A stretch of 64,000 nt of DNA, taken from assembly GCA_023053685.1 (NCBI GenBank), contig JALIGW010000022.1, forward strand, positions 1,616,001 through 1,680,000, written 5' to 3'. A program made the translations under genes and the position numbers. Source of the DNA: Diadophis punctatus similis (Eukaryota > Chordata > Lepidosauria > Squamata > Dipsadidae). The notes under the pieces were generated by a model. It was not told the origin of the DNA. It was given only the letters and a program-made list of their open reading frames with translations, and did no database searches. Positions 1 through 22,984 of this stretch are shown piece after piece (the first letter of the stretch is position 1; the number at the start of each line of letters is the position of its first letter).

Positions 1-335
1 GGTTTAGAATGAAGGCTTGGATTGCAATTAAGTTTCTCTAGGGCCAGAAGTAATCATGATTTCAAAGTAAGAAATGCCGCCCAGGTCTGCATCCGGTTCA
101 GCTTCCTTGATCTAGGTTGGATTGCGTCTGGGGAATGGTTTTCTTCCATCCTTCTTCCCTGGTCAGTAAACTGAGGACTTGGATGGTTGAGGGCAATATG
201 CAAATAATGATGACCTTGTAAACCACCCAGAGAGGGCTCTCAAGCGCTATGGGGTGGTATATAAGCCTAAATGCTATTGCTGTTTCCATAAAAGATTGGA
301 TCACCATTTGCCCAGGATGGAATAAAGAAGGACAC

Positions 336-411
336 CTGTCCTGGGACACGGGGTTGGACTAGAAGACCTCTGAGGTCCCTTCCAGCCCTGGGATCCTATG
401 AATGTTGCCAT
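336..411 (+). repeat. CR1-like LINE 3' tail fragment
   Basis: Contains GGGTTGGACTAGAAGACCTC and TCCCTTCCAGCCC, the recurring last part of the CR1 3'UTR, ending in a degenerate ATCCTATGAATG tail. Confidence 0.65.
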
Positions 412-1084
412 ACAGGAAAGGCGAGAACGGATTAGGGAGTCAAACAGCATCCCACAAAAAGGCACTTTGCAAACAGCTTCTGTGCTGTGGCCAAAAACAC
501 ACCTGCAGACATGCTGTTTTAGCCTCCATTGTGGTCACAATTCAATCCCTGGCTGTCTGATATTTAGGCCATAAAGAGGCTAAACATAGGCCATGCTAAT
601 ATCTGTGAAGGATAACTTTATTTGAAGCTGCATGTAGCCCAGGCGCGGGATGCTATAAGTCCTGCTTTTGAAGACTGCTATTTGCACCGGCTCAGATAAT
701 TTGGTGTGTCGGGTCTGTAAAAGAGTAAGAAATTATAATCGGTGTCTTGGAATCTGGTACTGGAATGACAATGAAATGCCCCATATTTAGCCCCCCCCCA
801 AGCTGGCGATGGAGTGGGGTGCGTAGGGAAATGTTGCAGCCACCTACTCAGTAGCAGATCAGGGAAGTATTAAAAGAAAGGAGCATCTGCGCGAGGTAGG
901 GAGAAAAGCTCATCCTTGTCACCCCAAACTGGTTGGGAAGCAACGGTCCCCCGGCTGCCATAGTGACAGTGGAGAATATAGAAGGCGTGCGACGCTTCTA
1001 TATCTCGGAGCGTGTACAAATATAGGAGTGGGTGTGATTGACTGAAGACTGGAGATAAGTATGGCACATGCACACTTGAGAGCA

Positions 1085-1346
1085 AGGAAGGATTGGTCTA
1101 GACTAGAGAAACTGTTCTCCACAGTCGGACGAGAAGCAACCTGGAATTAAGGAGAAACTTCCTAACAGGGAGGACAATTAACCAGTGGAACAGCTTGCCA
1201 CCAGAAATCATGAGCGCTTCATCCCTGGAGGTTTTTAAGAAGAGACTGGGCAGCCTCTTGTCTGAAATGGTGCAGTGTCTCCTGCTTGGCCAGAGGGTTG
1301 GACTAGAAGACCTCCAAGGTCCCTTCCAGCTCTATTCTGATTGAAG
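1085..1346 (+). repeat. CR1-like LINE 3' end
   Basis: Holds the recurring modules GAAGCAACCTGGAATTAAGG, AGTGGAACAGCTTGCCACCA, GGAGGTTTTTAAGAAGAGAC and GGTTGGACTAGAAGACCTCC, ending TCTATTCTGATTG. The same modules recur at 3632, 27770, 28025 and 41008. Confidence 0.75.
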
Positions 1347-1395
1347 TGCAAAGTCACTGGCAGTCATTCTAGGTCCTTTCAAAGGGTTTTGACTA

Positions 1396-1806
1396 CAGGT
1401 AGTCCTTCACTTACAACTATTGGTTTAGTGATCGTTTGACGTTACGACGGCAATGAAAAAAGTGTCTTGGGACCGTTTTTCACATGTATGACCATTGCAG
1501 CATCCCCGTGGGCGTGTGATCAAAATTGAGACACTTGCCAACTGACTCGTATTTATGACGGTTGCGGTGTCCAGGGGTCACGTGATCCCCTTTTGCATCC
1601 TTCTGCCAAGCAAAGTCAATGGGGAAGCCGGATTCACTTAACAATCGTGTGACTAACTAACCCTAATCTAACTTAACAACTGCAGTGATCCACTTATCCA
1701 CTGTGGCAAGAAAGGGTGTAAAATGGAGCAAAACTCACTTAACAACTGTTTTGCTTCAGAACAGAAATTCAGGGTTCGGTTGTGGCCGTAAGTTGAGGGC
1801 TACCTG
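1396..1806. repeat. Tigger-like MITE, complete, flanked by TA
   Basis: Starts CAGGTAGTCC and ends GGGCTACCTG, with TA immediately outside both ends (1394-1395, 1807-1808). Long imperfect terminal inverted repeats and TA duplication suggest a non-autonomous Tc1/mariner (Tigger/pogo) element. The family name is inferred from the termini. Confidence 0.75.
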
Positions 1807-2609
1807 TATGTCTTGGTTGGTGGTGTGAACTCAACCATCAGGGTTTATGAAGCTGGGATCTCCGGCGTGCTTTTCCTGGCGCTGTTCCTTGTCCAGCAAG
1901 TTTGACAGGTCTGTTTGAAACAATTAAAAAAAAAAAACCCCACCTCGCGCACTTTCTGTCAGAGCTGTAAGGAGGCTTAGACGTCTGTCCATGGTCGGCC
2001 ATGATTAAAGCCCCACCAAAAGAAAACTGCCACAATCCCCTCTTCAAACCACCCTAATTCTAGAAAATAACACACCGCCTCTCTTCCTTTCTGATGCTCT
2101 GGGTCCTGCCATGGAGTTTATTCGCTGCAGCAGTTCTGGGAAGCCTGATTAAACTTTTAATTACATCCTCAGTGCAGCCTGTAATCATTAACCCACTAAG
2201 CCTGTTTGCACTGGCACCGAGGTGGCGATCAGATAACTCTGGTTGCGTTCAGTGTGGATTTGCCCTTAGATGCCAGGGTTACTATTGGAAGCAAACCTTT
2301 GGCCAAATGCTTCTCATAAGCCCCCTTCCCTTTGCACAATGATTTCATTTGGCTGTTTATTATACATACAACTGCAGCTCACCAAAAAAAATCCCCTCCG
2401 GTTGTTTGTCCATTTCCGTCTGAAGAAGTGCCACCCCATCCAGAACCTATGAGGGAAGATCCCCAGATTCGGGCAGTCTTAAAATCTCTTGGTCCTGTTA
2501 GAGTCCATTCCTCCCCATCCAGACCACCACAATCTCCAGGCACGAAACTTTTGAGACATCCCTTGGTCAGCCCAGAGTAGAAAGCGACAGCTGGATGTCC
2601 TTGGTATAC

Positions 2610-2825
2610 TGAAATCTATGGAGATTCTCAAGTCATTCAGGTCCTGGTTGTTCCAAAGGTGCTTTTTCAAGAGGCAACTGGACTTTATTTTTCCATGAAG
2701 ACGTTTCGCTTCTCATCCAACAAGCTGAAGAACTGAAGAAGCTTCTTGGATGAGAAGCGAAACACCTTCAAGGAAAAAGCAAAGAAAGTCCGGTTGCCTC
2801 TTGAAAAAGCACCTTTGGGACCTTG
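2610..2825. repeat. Inverted pair of Penelope-like repeat ends
   Basis: The left arm (GGTGCTTTTTCAAGAGGCAA, then GACGTTTCGCTTCTCATCC) is the reverse complement of the right arm (GGATGAGAAGCGAAACACC, TTGCCTCTTGAAAAAGCACC). The spacer is a few tens of bases, so the transcript could fold into a long hairpin. The same family is at 8350-8517 and 62625-63490. Confidence 0.65.
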
Positions 2826-2828
2826 GTA

Positions 2829-3213
2829 CAGGTAGTCCTCAACCTACAACAGTTTGTTTAGTGATTGTTCGAAGTTCCAATGGCACTGGAAAAAAGAGTT
2901 ATGACAGTTTTTCACACTTACGACCATTGCGGTATCCCCACTGTCAAACAAAATCCAGACGCTTGCCAGCTGGTTCATATTTATGACGGTTGCAGTGTCC
3001 TGGGGTCACGTCATCCCCTTTTGCGACCTTCCGACAGGCAAAGCCAACGAGGAAGCCAGAATCACTTAACAGCTGTGTTACTAACTTACCAACTGCAGGG
3101 ATTCACTTAACAACCATGGCGAGAAAGGTCGTAAAATGGGGTAAAACTCACTTAACAAATGTGTCACTCAGTAACTTAAATTTGGCGCTCAGTCGTAAGT
3201 CGAGAACTACCTG
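2829..3213. repeat. Tigger-like MITE, complete, flanked by TA
   Basis: Starts CAGGTAGTCCTCAACC and ends GTCGAGAACTACCTG; TA lies on both sides (2827-2828, 3214-3215). Confidence 0.75.
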
Positions 3214-3631
3214 TATAAAATCCTTCATTATAAAGATGTAAAACGTCATAGTAAAAATGAAAAAAACCTATAAAAATTTAAAATATGCAAAGCAACCATG
3301 GAGGCGTTCTCCCTGTCTTATCCATCTGGTTACTCAAGGGAGGAATGTCTGAGTTTTTACTAGCTGCAATTTAAGCTTTTCTTTCTAAAAATGCCACTTT
3401 TTCTTGGCCATTTTCTGCCTGTGGGTCTTAACTTTCCAGCATCCCCGAAACCCTCAAGACCTGAGGCGTAGATTTTCCTCCTGCTTCAGGTCACAATTCT
3501 TTTTGGTTTCAAGCCATGTTAATATTCTGAGTCTTGTAACACCTGGATGGTTAAGTGAATAAGAAGGACGACATGAGCAGGAGAAAAGCAGGCGAATGCC
3601 AAGATCAGATTTTTCTCACACTACACTGAAC

Positions 3632-4100
3632 GTAGAATCCTAGGGCTGGAAAGGACCTAAGAGGACCTCTAGTCCAACCCCCTGGTTAAGGCAGGAGACT
3701 TTATTCCATCTCAGTCAAATGGTTGTCCGGTCTATTTTTGAAAACCTCCAGCAATGGAGCACCAGGAGGCAAGCTATTCCATTGATTAATTTTACTCACT
3801 GTCAGAAAATTTCTCCATAGTTGGATCTCTCTTTCGCAAGCTTTCACCCACTACTTCTTGTCCTCTCCTCCTTTGGAGAATAAGACAATCCCCTCTTCTC
3901 TGTGACAGCCCCTCAAATATTAGAAGACAGTTATCGGGTCCCCCTTATTCCTTCTCAGCAATAGGCTAGGCGTACTGTATCTAGCTCCCTCAACCATTAC
4001 AGTTTAGCCCCCAGAACTTCTATCCTCTTTGTTGCTCTTCTCTGCACATTTTCTAGCGTCTCAGCATCTTTATATTGTTGTGATCAGAACTGGATGGACT
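3632..4100 (-). repeat. CR1-like LINE 3' end, long copy
   Basis: In reverse: GTAGAATCCTAGGGCTGGAA, CTAGTCCAACCCCCTGG, CTTTCACCCACTACTTCTTG, CTTTGTTGCTCTTCTCTGCA. It covers about 470 bp of the CR1 3' region. Confidence 0.75.
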
Positions 4101-4206
4101 GCTGTGGGTTTATGCTCCTCCTTACACACTCTTTTTGCATGATGTGGGATTTTGCACAGCTGGTCAGAATGGCCTGTCCTTAACTTGGGGTTCCTGCCTC
4201 TTTTAG

Positions 4207-15829
<11,623 letters not shown>

Positions 15830-15884
15830 AGGGGAGGCAGGCCTGCAGGTAAGCCCTGCCTGCTCCAGAGAGAGATGGTCAGGA

Positions 15885-15948
15885 TGCAGGGTCTCCTGCT
15901 TGAGCAGCGGGTTGGACTAGAAAACCTCCAAGGTCCCTTCCCAACTCA
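15885..15948 (+). repeat. CR1-like LINE 3' tail fragment
   Basis: GTCTCCTGCTTGAGCAGCGG, GTTGGACTAGAAAACCTCCA, TCCCTTCC. Confidence 0.65.
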
Positions 15949-16331
15949 GTTTACAGCTAGACTTATGATTTCCGTTGCTAAGCGAGGCCGTGATTCAGCG
16001 GGTTTTGCTCCGTTTTACGATTTCCCTTGCCACTGGGGCTAAGCAAATCCCTGCCGTCGCTAAGTCAGCAACACGGCCGTTGAGTGAATCCGGCTTCCCC
16101 CTTGACTTTGCTTGTCGGAAGGTCGCCAAAGGGGGATCACGCAACCCCGGGACGCTGCGCCCGTCATAAATACGAACCACGTGGCTAAGCCTCCAAATTT
16201 TGATCCCGTGACCACGGGGATGCTGCAACGGCCATAAAAGTGCGAAAACCTGTCCCAAGTCCCTTTTTTCCCCGTGGCGTTGTAACTTTGAGCGGTCACT
16301 CAGTGAACTGCCGTAAGTGGAGGACTGCCTG
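15949..16331. repeat. Tigger-like MITE in the putative STRN4 3'UTR intron
   Basis: Family modules CGTTGCTAAGCGAGG, CGGAAGGTCGCCAAAGGGGA and CACGGGGATGCTGCAACGG, ending GTGGAGGACTGCCTG followed by TA. Confidence 0.6.
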
Positions 16332-17214
16332 TATTCCATCGTGCCATTAGGACCTCTTCTCTGCCTCCCATCTTCAGCAGCCTCTCTCTCCTCTTCCAGG
16401 AATCCCGTCTCTTCCGCTTCCTCCTTCCTCTGGCCCGGCAGTGGTGCTAACCCAGCGCGTCCCACACCTGAGCTCGGGACCGATGCCTGCTGGACATCGC
16501 GAGGGGCCAGCCGCGACCCCTTCCTCGCCCTCGCAGCTCACCTTTTTTCACCAGCACTGAAAACGTTTTCCCACTCATTTCAAGGCCGCCCTGTGGTTTT
16601 TATTTCCCAGCTCAGGGAGTGGTAAAAACACACACACACACCCAAATTACCCCACCCGCAACGGCCGTTGGAGGGGGAAGGAATCCCCCTGACTTAGCTG
16701 CTGGAGTAGCTTGGGGAAAGGCACCTGGACCCCCAAACCTCGGCCTCCTTGGGAAAGGGACGTTGAAATCTCTCTTCCCTCCTCCCCCCTTCTCGGCTCG
16801 GTTGGCTGAGGACATTTTGTTTTTTTCAAATGTTTTGGGCCGCTTTGATGCCGCACAGACTCTTCCCGAAGACGGACAAAACGCACTGGGTGCCCAGCTC
16901 CAACATCGGGACCATTGACTCGCCCTCCGGCCCCACAGCGTGGGCTACGGGGCTCAAGATCCGGAGGAAATCAAGTGCCAACCTTTGCTCCTTCTGAGCC
17001 ACGAGATGACCCCCTTTTTCTGCCCCTCCTTCACCTCTTCAGCCCCTTCTGATTTGCATGCCTGGCGTGCCTCGCTCAGCGGCAACAATATTTGGAAGAG
17101 AAGACGGGTTGTCGTTCTCGTCCAAGCCCCTGCCCCCAATTTCTCAGGCAGCTATCCTGGAAGAGGCAGGAGATTCTGGGTGAGGGTCTCCTCTGATTTT
17201 GCCGTTATTCTAAA

Positions 17215-17338
17215 GCAGGGGATCTGCACACGTGGCCCCTTTAAGACTTGTGGACTTCAATTCCCAGGATTCCCCAAAGAATTCTGGGAGTTGAAGTCCA
17301 CAGGTCTTAAAGGGGCCGCGTATGGAGACTTCTGTTCT
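17215..17338. repeat. Palindromic hAT-like MITE
   Basis: Arms CCCTTTAAGACTTGTGGACT and AGTCCACAGGTCTTAAAGGG flank an AATTCCC(A/C) core. Complementary arms inside a likely 3'UTR could form double-stranded RNA. Confidence 0.65.
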
Positions 17339-17764
17339 AAAGGGGACAGGTAAGAGAAGGGGATCGGGGAGGGGTCGAAGGAGCAGAGCTGACCAATCAA
17401 CCGGCAAACCAGCCCATGCTTGTCTACCCTGGTGGAGACTAAACATCCTGGCTTGTTCCCCTCCTTGCTGGCAGGGGGCTTTGGGGGGCAGGAGAAAGGG
17501 GTCCGCGAATGTGATAAATAGGGTGATGAGGATGGTGAGAAGTTTGGGGGAAGAATGTTGTGAGGCTGTGGGGTTACTCCTGGGTGGCCCTGAGAGGGAG
17601 GGGAGGGGGTTGTAAAAATGGCCGGATCACCTGGTCCTGGGCTAAGAGGAAGATGTTCCTGCTTCTGGGTGGGTGGGTGGGCTGCGTGCTTGCAGAAGGC
17701 AGGGGAGCCGCCAGATTTGACCTCTGTTGGCAGCTGGAAGCAAGCAACCCACAGTGTTTGTCAA

Positions 17765-17950
17765 TTTGGGCCACTTTTAAGAAGTATGGACTTCAACTCC
17801 CAGAATTCCCAAGCCAGCCAGCCAGCCATGGGAGTTGAAGTCCAAACATAAGCAGTTGGGGAATTGAAGGGAAGTTGAAGTCTCCCCATCCTGAAGTACA
17901 ATAGCCGGGGAATTCTGGGAATTGAAGTCCATACCTCTTCCAGTTGCTAA
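17765..17950. repeat. Cluster of hAT-like MITE arms
   Basis: Alternating GACTTCAACTCCCAGAATTC and GGGAGTTGAAGTCCA half-elements, at least three arms, in both orientations. Confidence 0.6.
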
Positions 17951-18630
17951 GGTTGCAAAAAAAGCCACTTACTGGAGAGCCATGCCTGAATCCAGCTTCA
18001 GAGGGGCAGGAGGAGCCACTTTCCCACCTTTTGGGGGTCTGCACTGCGGATCAGACCATCCGCTGTCCAGGAGGGGTGCAGCTTGTAAATTGTTCTCCCC
18101 GGCGCCTCCATCTTCATCACATCTGGGCTTCTCCATTGCTCTGAATTGGCCAACCTAAACTGGGGTGGGCAGCTGCCAGCCTCTGTCCCTGGCCTGGGAC
18201 TCCTGTGGAAGGAGACGCAGGCGGTTCTGCAAAGCGCTGGCATATCTACGCAAGGTGAAGGCAGAAGCGCAGCTCTGGGGGGGCGTATCTGCAGCGAGGG
18301 GTCCTAAAAGTCAAGGGAGCGAGCACCACCAGGAGATCAAAGCCCTGTTTTTTAATTTTTATTAATGCACATCCGTGGGGTTCGATTTCCCGACTCCTCC
18401 ATCTTGACCTTATAAACTCCCCCATCCCTACAAATGTCCCCCAAGCTGTTTGCAAACACCCCCTTCCCTGCCGTTGGGAGTAATTTTTTGGGGGGTGGAA
18501 CTGTTTGGGTTTCACTTTTTCCAACTTTTATCTCCTTTCGTTCTTCCGGGTGGGTATTTGGATCTTCCTCGTTTGTTTTTGTATATTCTGTACAGTCGAA
18601 GAAAACAAGATTTGAAAAAAGAAAAAGGAC

Positions 18631-18652
18631 ACGCACGCACGCACGCACGCAC
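18631..18652 (+). repeat. (ACGC)n microsatellite
   Basis: Five ACGC units inside the probable STRN4 3'UTR. Confidence 0.85.
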
Positions 18653-19074
18653 TCTGAAGGGCTCATGATGATCCTGGAAATAACCACAATCTCGTTATCA
18701 CTGTGTGATAGTTTCTACGCACCACCATGGTTTTTTTAAAGAAAACGTCCAATTTGAACTTGAGCTGTGGGAGGGGGAGAGGAAGTCTGATTTCAAAGGG
18801 GAGAAGCAGCCGTGTCATGTGCACCCCAAATCCCCCTCCCCAAGACTCATTACTGGCCACTCTCCCCCTCCCATCTCACCCCATTCCCCCCCCCTCTTCT
18901 CCGTGGGGCTCATCCAACCAGCACGCCTGCTTTTTTAAAAACTAAACCCGCCAATTTAGCTTTCTCCTATATTTATTTGAACTGTTTTGTCTTTATAATT
19001 GTTTTAATCCTAAAACTCAACTGTATGTGGGACAAAAAAGAAAAAGGAAAACCTGCCTCGGTAATAATATTAAT

Positions 19075-19088
19075 AATAAAAGAATAAA
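19075..19088 (+). terminator. STRN4: Candidate polyadenylation signals of STRN4
   Basis: Two overlapping-range AATAAA hexamers (19075-19080, 19083-19088) sit at the end of an A/T-rich unique stretch, before an A-run and a GT-rich stretch (ATTGTTTTG). No other AATAAA this strong follows the STRN4 stop within a unique stretch. Confidence 0.45.
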
Positions 19089-19429
19089 TTAAAAAAAACA
19101 TGATTGTTTTGCAATAAGAATGGAAAATTGCAACTCCTTTTTCTGGTTGTCTGCAATGGGGGGGGCAGCTTGCCCCCCCTTCACAAGTGCTGTCCAAGGG
19201 TTGGATTTTTCTGTCATTTAAAAAGGCTCCCCAAGGGAGGCCCATATCTGACCACAAAGGAGGCTCCTTGGCAGGTGCATGGGGACCAGGCTGCTTTTTC
19301 CTTGGGGGGGGGGAGGCACCCCTCCCCTCAACCCTGGGGCTACTTCTCTTCCTTTAAAAAGAGTGATGCAATGGTGGGGATCAGCATTCAGGATAAATGC
19401 AAGGGGGAGTCCCCAGGTGGCGTGATAAA

Positions 19430-19690
19430 ATCAATATTTTATTTGTATCCCGCCTTTATATAAATTAACCCAAGGCAGTGAACATACCCAACACACTTTC
19501 CTCCTCTACCCCACAACAACCCTGCAAGGTGGGCAGGGCTGAGAGAGTGACAGGCCCAAAGTCACCCAGCTGGTTTTCATGACTAGGGTGGGACTAGAAC
19601 TCTCCACCTCCTGGTTATTGGCCCAAAGTCACCCACCATCTTTCATGCCTAAAGTGGGACTAGAACTCGCCATCTCCTAGTTTCTAGATA
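19430..19690 (-). repeat. tRNA-derived SINE
   Basis: Tail TTTGTATCCCGCCTTTATAT, body GGTGGGCAGGGCTGAGAGAG, two B-box modules (GGGACTAGAACTCTCC, GGGACTAGAACTCGCC). Confidence 0.6.
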
Positions 19691-21233
19691 GCTGGGGAAT
19701 TCTGGGAGTCAAAGTCTGCACATCTTCAAGCAATCCAGTTCGAGAAACGGTGCTCAAACTTAAGCTGCTGGTCCTTATGATCAAGAGACACTTTTTAACT
19801 AATCCAGAGCTCCCAAAAGTATAAAATTGACACGTGAGGTTGTAGAGCTATGGATTTCTGCCTTGGCTGGCTGAGGAATTCTGGGAGTTGAAGTCCACAG
19901 CTTGTAAAGGGGCCAGGTTTGCAGACCCCTGCATGAGATAATTGGGAACCAAACTGGCCCGTGGCTTGTTAATCACCCTGCGGCCTGTTTCCTCTTGCGT
20001 TGAGATAGCAACCCTAATATTTTTTTTAGGGGAAGGATTTCCCGCTCAGTCCTCGCCCTTTGCTGAAATCCAGGCCCTGAGAAGCAGGAGGGGGCATCCC
20101 CAAAGCCAGCTTGGCTCGCTGTTGTGACTCGGGCATGTCATGACAACTGCCAACCGCCCCGCCTGCCCTGGGCATGGTTTTCCGGAGCGCCTGTCAGCTT
20201 TGACTTTAGGAAATGATGCGTGCACGGCCTCCCAGGCACTGCACCTGGTTCAGAAAGGCTTCCTGGCTGGGGCACACAATGAGCGGTGCCCGCAGGGTGG
20301 CACCTTGCGGGCAGCTCAAGGTGAAAGCCTGTCAAACTTGCTCCGTCACCTTATTGAGCCAGGCTGGGTGGCTGCCAAGGGAAGAGGCCTTTGGATGTCT
20401 TGGGGCAGGTGGAGCTGCCTTTTCTTAATCTCCTTCCGTGGTGTCTTGGCTTCCGGCCTTGTTTTAAGCAGCGGAAGGATAGAAGCGAGTCGTCACTCGG
20501 GGGCAGAAGTGGGGGGTCTTCGGTGCCCTCTGAGCTGTGGGGGGTTGTTTTACCCAATTCAGTAGCACCATCGGGGCCAGAAGAGAGGGAGGCTTGTGGA
20601 AGGGAAGATGAGGAAGACCACGGGGTTCCTGGTGCTCTCTGAGCTTGGTAGTTTTTCTGCAGACGTTTCCTGACCCAAATAGGTAACATCATCAGGGTTA
20701 GAAGAGTGTAGTCTTTGCTCTCTGTTTAAAAACCTCACTCTCTTCGAGCACTGATGTTGTTACCTAATTGGTTAATGAAATGTCTGCAAGAAAACCACCA
20801 AGCTCAGAGAGCATCAAGGACTCCTCAGAAAGAAGGACCTTCCAACTAGGTAACAACATCAGTGCTTGAAGGGAGGGGTGTTTGCGAAGAGGAGGAGGAG
20901 GAGGACAACCACTGTGGGGTCCTCGGTGGTTTTCTTGCATTTCTTTCATTGACCAACTAGGTAAAGACAACAAAAAAAGCTAAAAAGGAAAGCCAAAAAC
21001 CCAAACCCCTCCTTGCCACCAGTCAGCAACACCCAGACAAGCAGAGATCAATCCCAAGATCAAAACTAGACCAACAATCAAACAGTAAACAAGACCCCTA
21101 TCAAGGAACAACTGACTCAGACAAGCAACGATGAATGGTAAGCAACATCCCAATCAAGGAACTAGCAAGAACCCTCCCGCCAACACTGACAAGACAAGCC
21201 ATTGGATATAAAAAGAGAGGAAACCCCACTCCC

Positions 21234-21283
21234 TCCGAGCACTGATGATGTTCCCTAGTGGGGTCATGAAACGTCTGCAAGAA
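21234..21283 (+). ncRNA. Hammerhead-like motif, intact core
   Basis: CTGATGA (21242-21248), hairpin GTTCCCTAGTGGGGTCAT, GAAACGTC (21268-21275), TGCAAGAA. The 5' arm (TCCGAGCA) pairs only in part with the 3' arm. Confidence 0.4.
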
Positions 21284-21324
21284 AACCACCAAGCTCAGAG
21301 AGCACCAAAGGCCACCACCCCTGT

Positions 21325-21411
21325 CCTCCTCCTCCTCCTCCTCCTCCTCCTCCTCCTCCTCCTCCTCCTCCTCCTCCTCCTCCTCCTCCTCCTCCTCCTC
21401 CTCCTCCTCTC
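21325..21411 (+). repeat. (TCC)n microsatellite
   Basis: About 29 uninterrupted TCC triplets following a Penelope-like module. Confidence 0.95.
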
Positions 21412-22002
21412 CACAAGCCCCACTACCATCTTATCACTGATGATGTTCCCTAGTGAGGTCAGGAAACGTCTGCAAGAAAACCACCAAGTTCAGAGAGCAC
21501 CGAGGACCCCACAGAAGCATAAGTGCCCTTCTTGCCAGAGCTCCCTACAGCCAGCCAGTTTGCCAAGAATTGTGGCCGGACAGACCTTCCAATGTGGCCT
21601 GCAGAGCTGATGGTTGGAGGACAGGTGGGCTGGTGGTCTTGCCAAAGAGGTCACCAAGCCATCTGTACCTTTGCCCATCACAATAATGTCCTCCAGTTGC
21701 TTCAGCGTTTCCCTTTTAGAAGATTAGCCACGAACTCACCGTGAGGCCGAGGGTCTCGCTGCTCCTTCATCTGCTCGTCCGCTTCCAAAATTCTCGGGCT
21801 TTGCTCAATGGCAGCTTGACAAGTGAGAGCAGGTGGCCAGCAGGTGAGATCAAGGCTAGTCCTGGCCGAGGCTGGGTGGACATTTAAGCTCTAATTCCCA
21901 GTTTCTTAATCTAGGATAGCTGGCTTAATGGGGATGGGGATTCAAATCTTCCCACGGTGCCACCTTAATGAAAAGCACATTTCTGAGCATACGCAGAGAA
22001 TA

Positions 22003-22668
22003 CAGGTAGTCCTCGACTTACGGCCACGATTGAACCCCCAAACTTTCTGCTGTTAAGGGAAACCACTGCTAAGTGAGGTTTGCCCCATTTTACGACTATT
22101 CTTGCCACCGTTTTAAGTGAATCACTGCAGTTGTTAAATTAGTTGCAGGGTTGTTGAATTAATCCGGCTTCCCCATTGAATTGGCTTGTCGGAAGGGCGG
22201 AATCATTGCAACTGTCATAAGTACATGCCAGTTGCCAAGCTTCTGAACAGGGATCCTGGAGTAGTCGTAAGTGTGAAAAACAGTCCTAAGTCGCTCAACT
22301 TACGACCATTTGCTTAGCGACTGTTCAAAGTTACAAAAGCACTGAAAGAAGTGACTTACAACTAGTCCTTGCACTTATGACTGTCATAGCACCTTTGCAG
22401 CCACATGATCAAAATTTGGACACTGGGCAACAGGACCGTATTTATGACATTAGCCGCCTCCCTGGGGTCACGTGATCCCCTTTTACGACCTTCCCAGCTG
22501 GCTTCCGACAAGCAAAATCAATGAAGGAAGCTGGATTCACTTAATGACTGCAGTGATTTGCTTAACGTCCATGGCGAATAAAAGGTCCTGAAATCGGACG
22601 GGATTCATTTAACAACGCCTTGATTAACGATGGAAATTCTGGCCCCAATCGTAGTCGAGGACTAGTTA
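22003..22668. repeat. Two fused Tigger-like MITEs
   Basis: The first copy starts CAGGTAGTCCTCGACTTACG after TA. A second set of family modules begins near 22360 (CAACTAGTCCTTGCACTTAT) and ends GTCGAGGACTAG. Confidence 0.6.
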
Positions 22669-22984
22669 GGTAATCCGGTTTTATTGATCGGACGCTTTTG
22701 CGTTGCTTTAAAAAAAGGCTCTCGGGAAGGAGATGCTTCACACCCAGGGCTGGCACGCAGGCTGGCATTCCAGGCTGTGGGAACTGCGCTGCCGAGGGGC
22801 ATAATCCGGGCTGCCTTTCCAAGCAGGATGTTTCTGCAAGGGCAGACAGGAAGACGGAGCGAAGCCGCCCCTCCTTAACTTCCAGGAACAACACTCGGAT
22901 ATCTGGCGGCTGCAGCTTTTGGAGGGGGGAGGGGGGCTCTTTCGCCTTGGAGGAGAAGGACTGAGGAGGGGGCTTGCCGCTTTG

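Larger units (their letters stand above)
1..4206. other. STRN4: STRN4 upstream intron (no exon seen)
   Basis: No STRN4 N-terminal exon or GC-rich promoter is visible here, so exon 1 lies left of the window. The stretch holds CR1 tails (336-411, 1085-1346, 3632-4100), Tigger-like MITEs (1396-1806, 2829-3213) and an inverted repeat pair (2610-2825). The remainder (about 420-1080, 1810-2600, 3220-3630) is unique AT-rich DNA without recognisable coding. Confidence 0.7.
15830..19100 (+). other. STRN4: STRN4 probable 3'UTR, possibly containing an intron
   Basis: Bases 15830-15848 follow the stop and end CTGCAG|GTAAGC. A matching acceptor CTCTTCCAG ends at 16399, so 15849-16399, which is mostly CR1 and Tigger-like MITE sequence, may be spliced out. 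From 16400 the sequence is largely unique, AU-rich near its end, and finishes with AATAAA at 19075-19080 and 19083-19088. Two clusters of hAT-like MITE arms lie inside (17215-17338, 17765-17950). The extent is inferred, as no transcript is available. Confidence 0.5.
20620..21530. repeat. Penelope-like repeat cluster, both orientations
   Basis: Hammerhead-like modules in reverse at about 20655-20703 and 20830-20870, and forward at about 20751, 21234 and 21436. They are joined by GGA/TCC tracts, and the piece 20990-21230 (A/C-rich, e.g. CAATCAAGGAACTAGCAAGA) is another part of the element also present in reverse at 62230-62500. Confidence 0.6.

Noticed and set aside
1..4206. STRN4 exon 1 within the left end
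   Set aside because: No caveolin-binding sequence, no GC-rich exon and no in-phase donor were found; it must lie upstream.
21101..21292. Short minus-strand frame that reads through a hammerhead-like module
   Set aside because: A translated repeat, seen in similar form at every copy of the family; not a gene.
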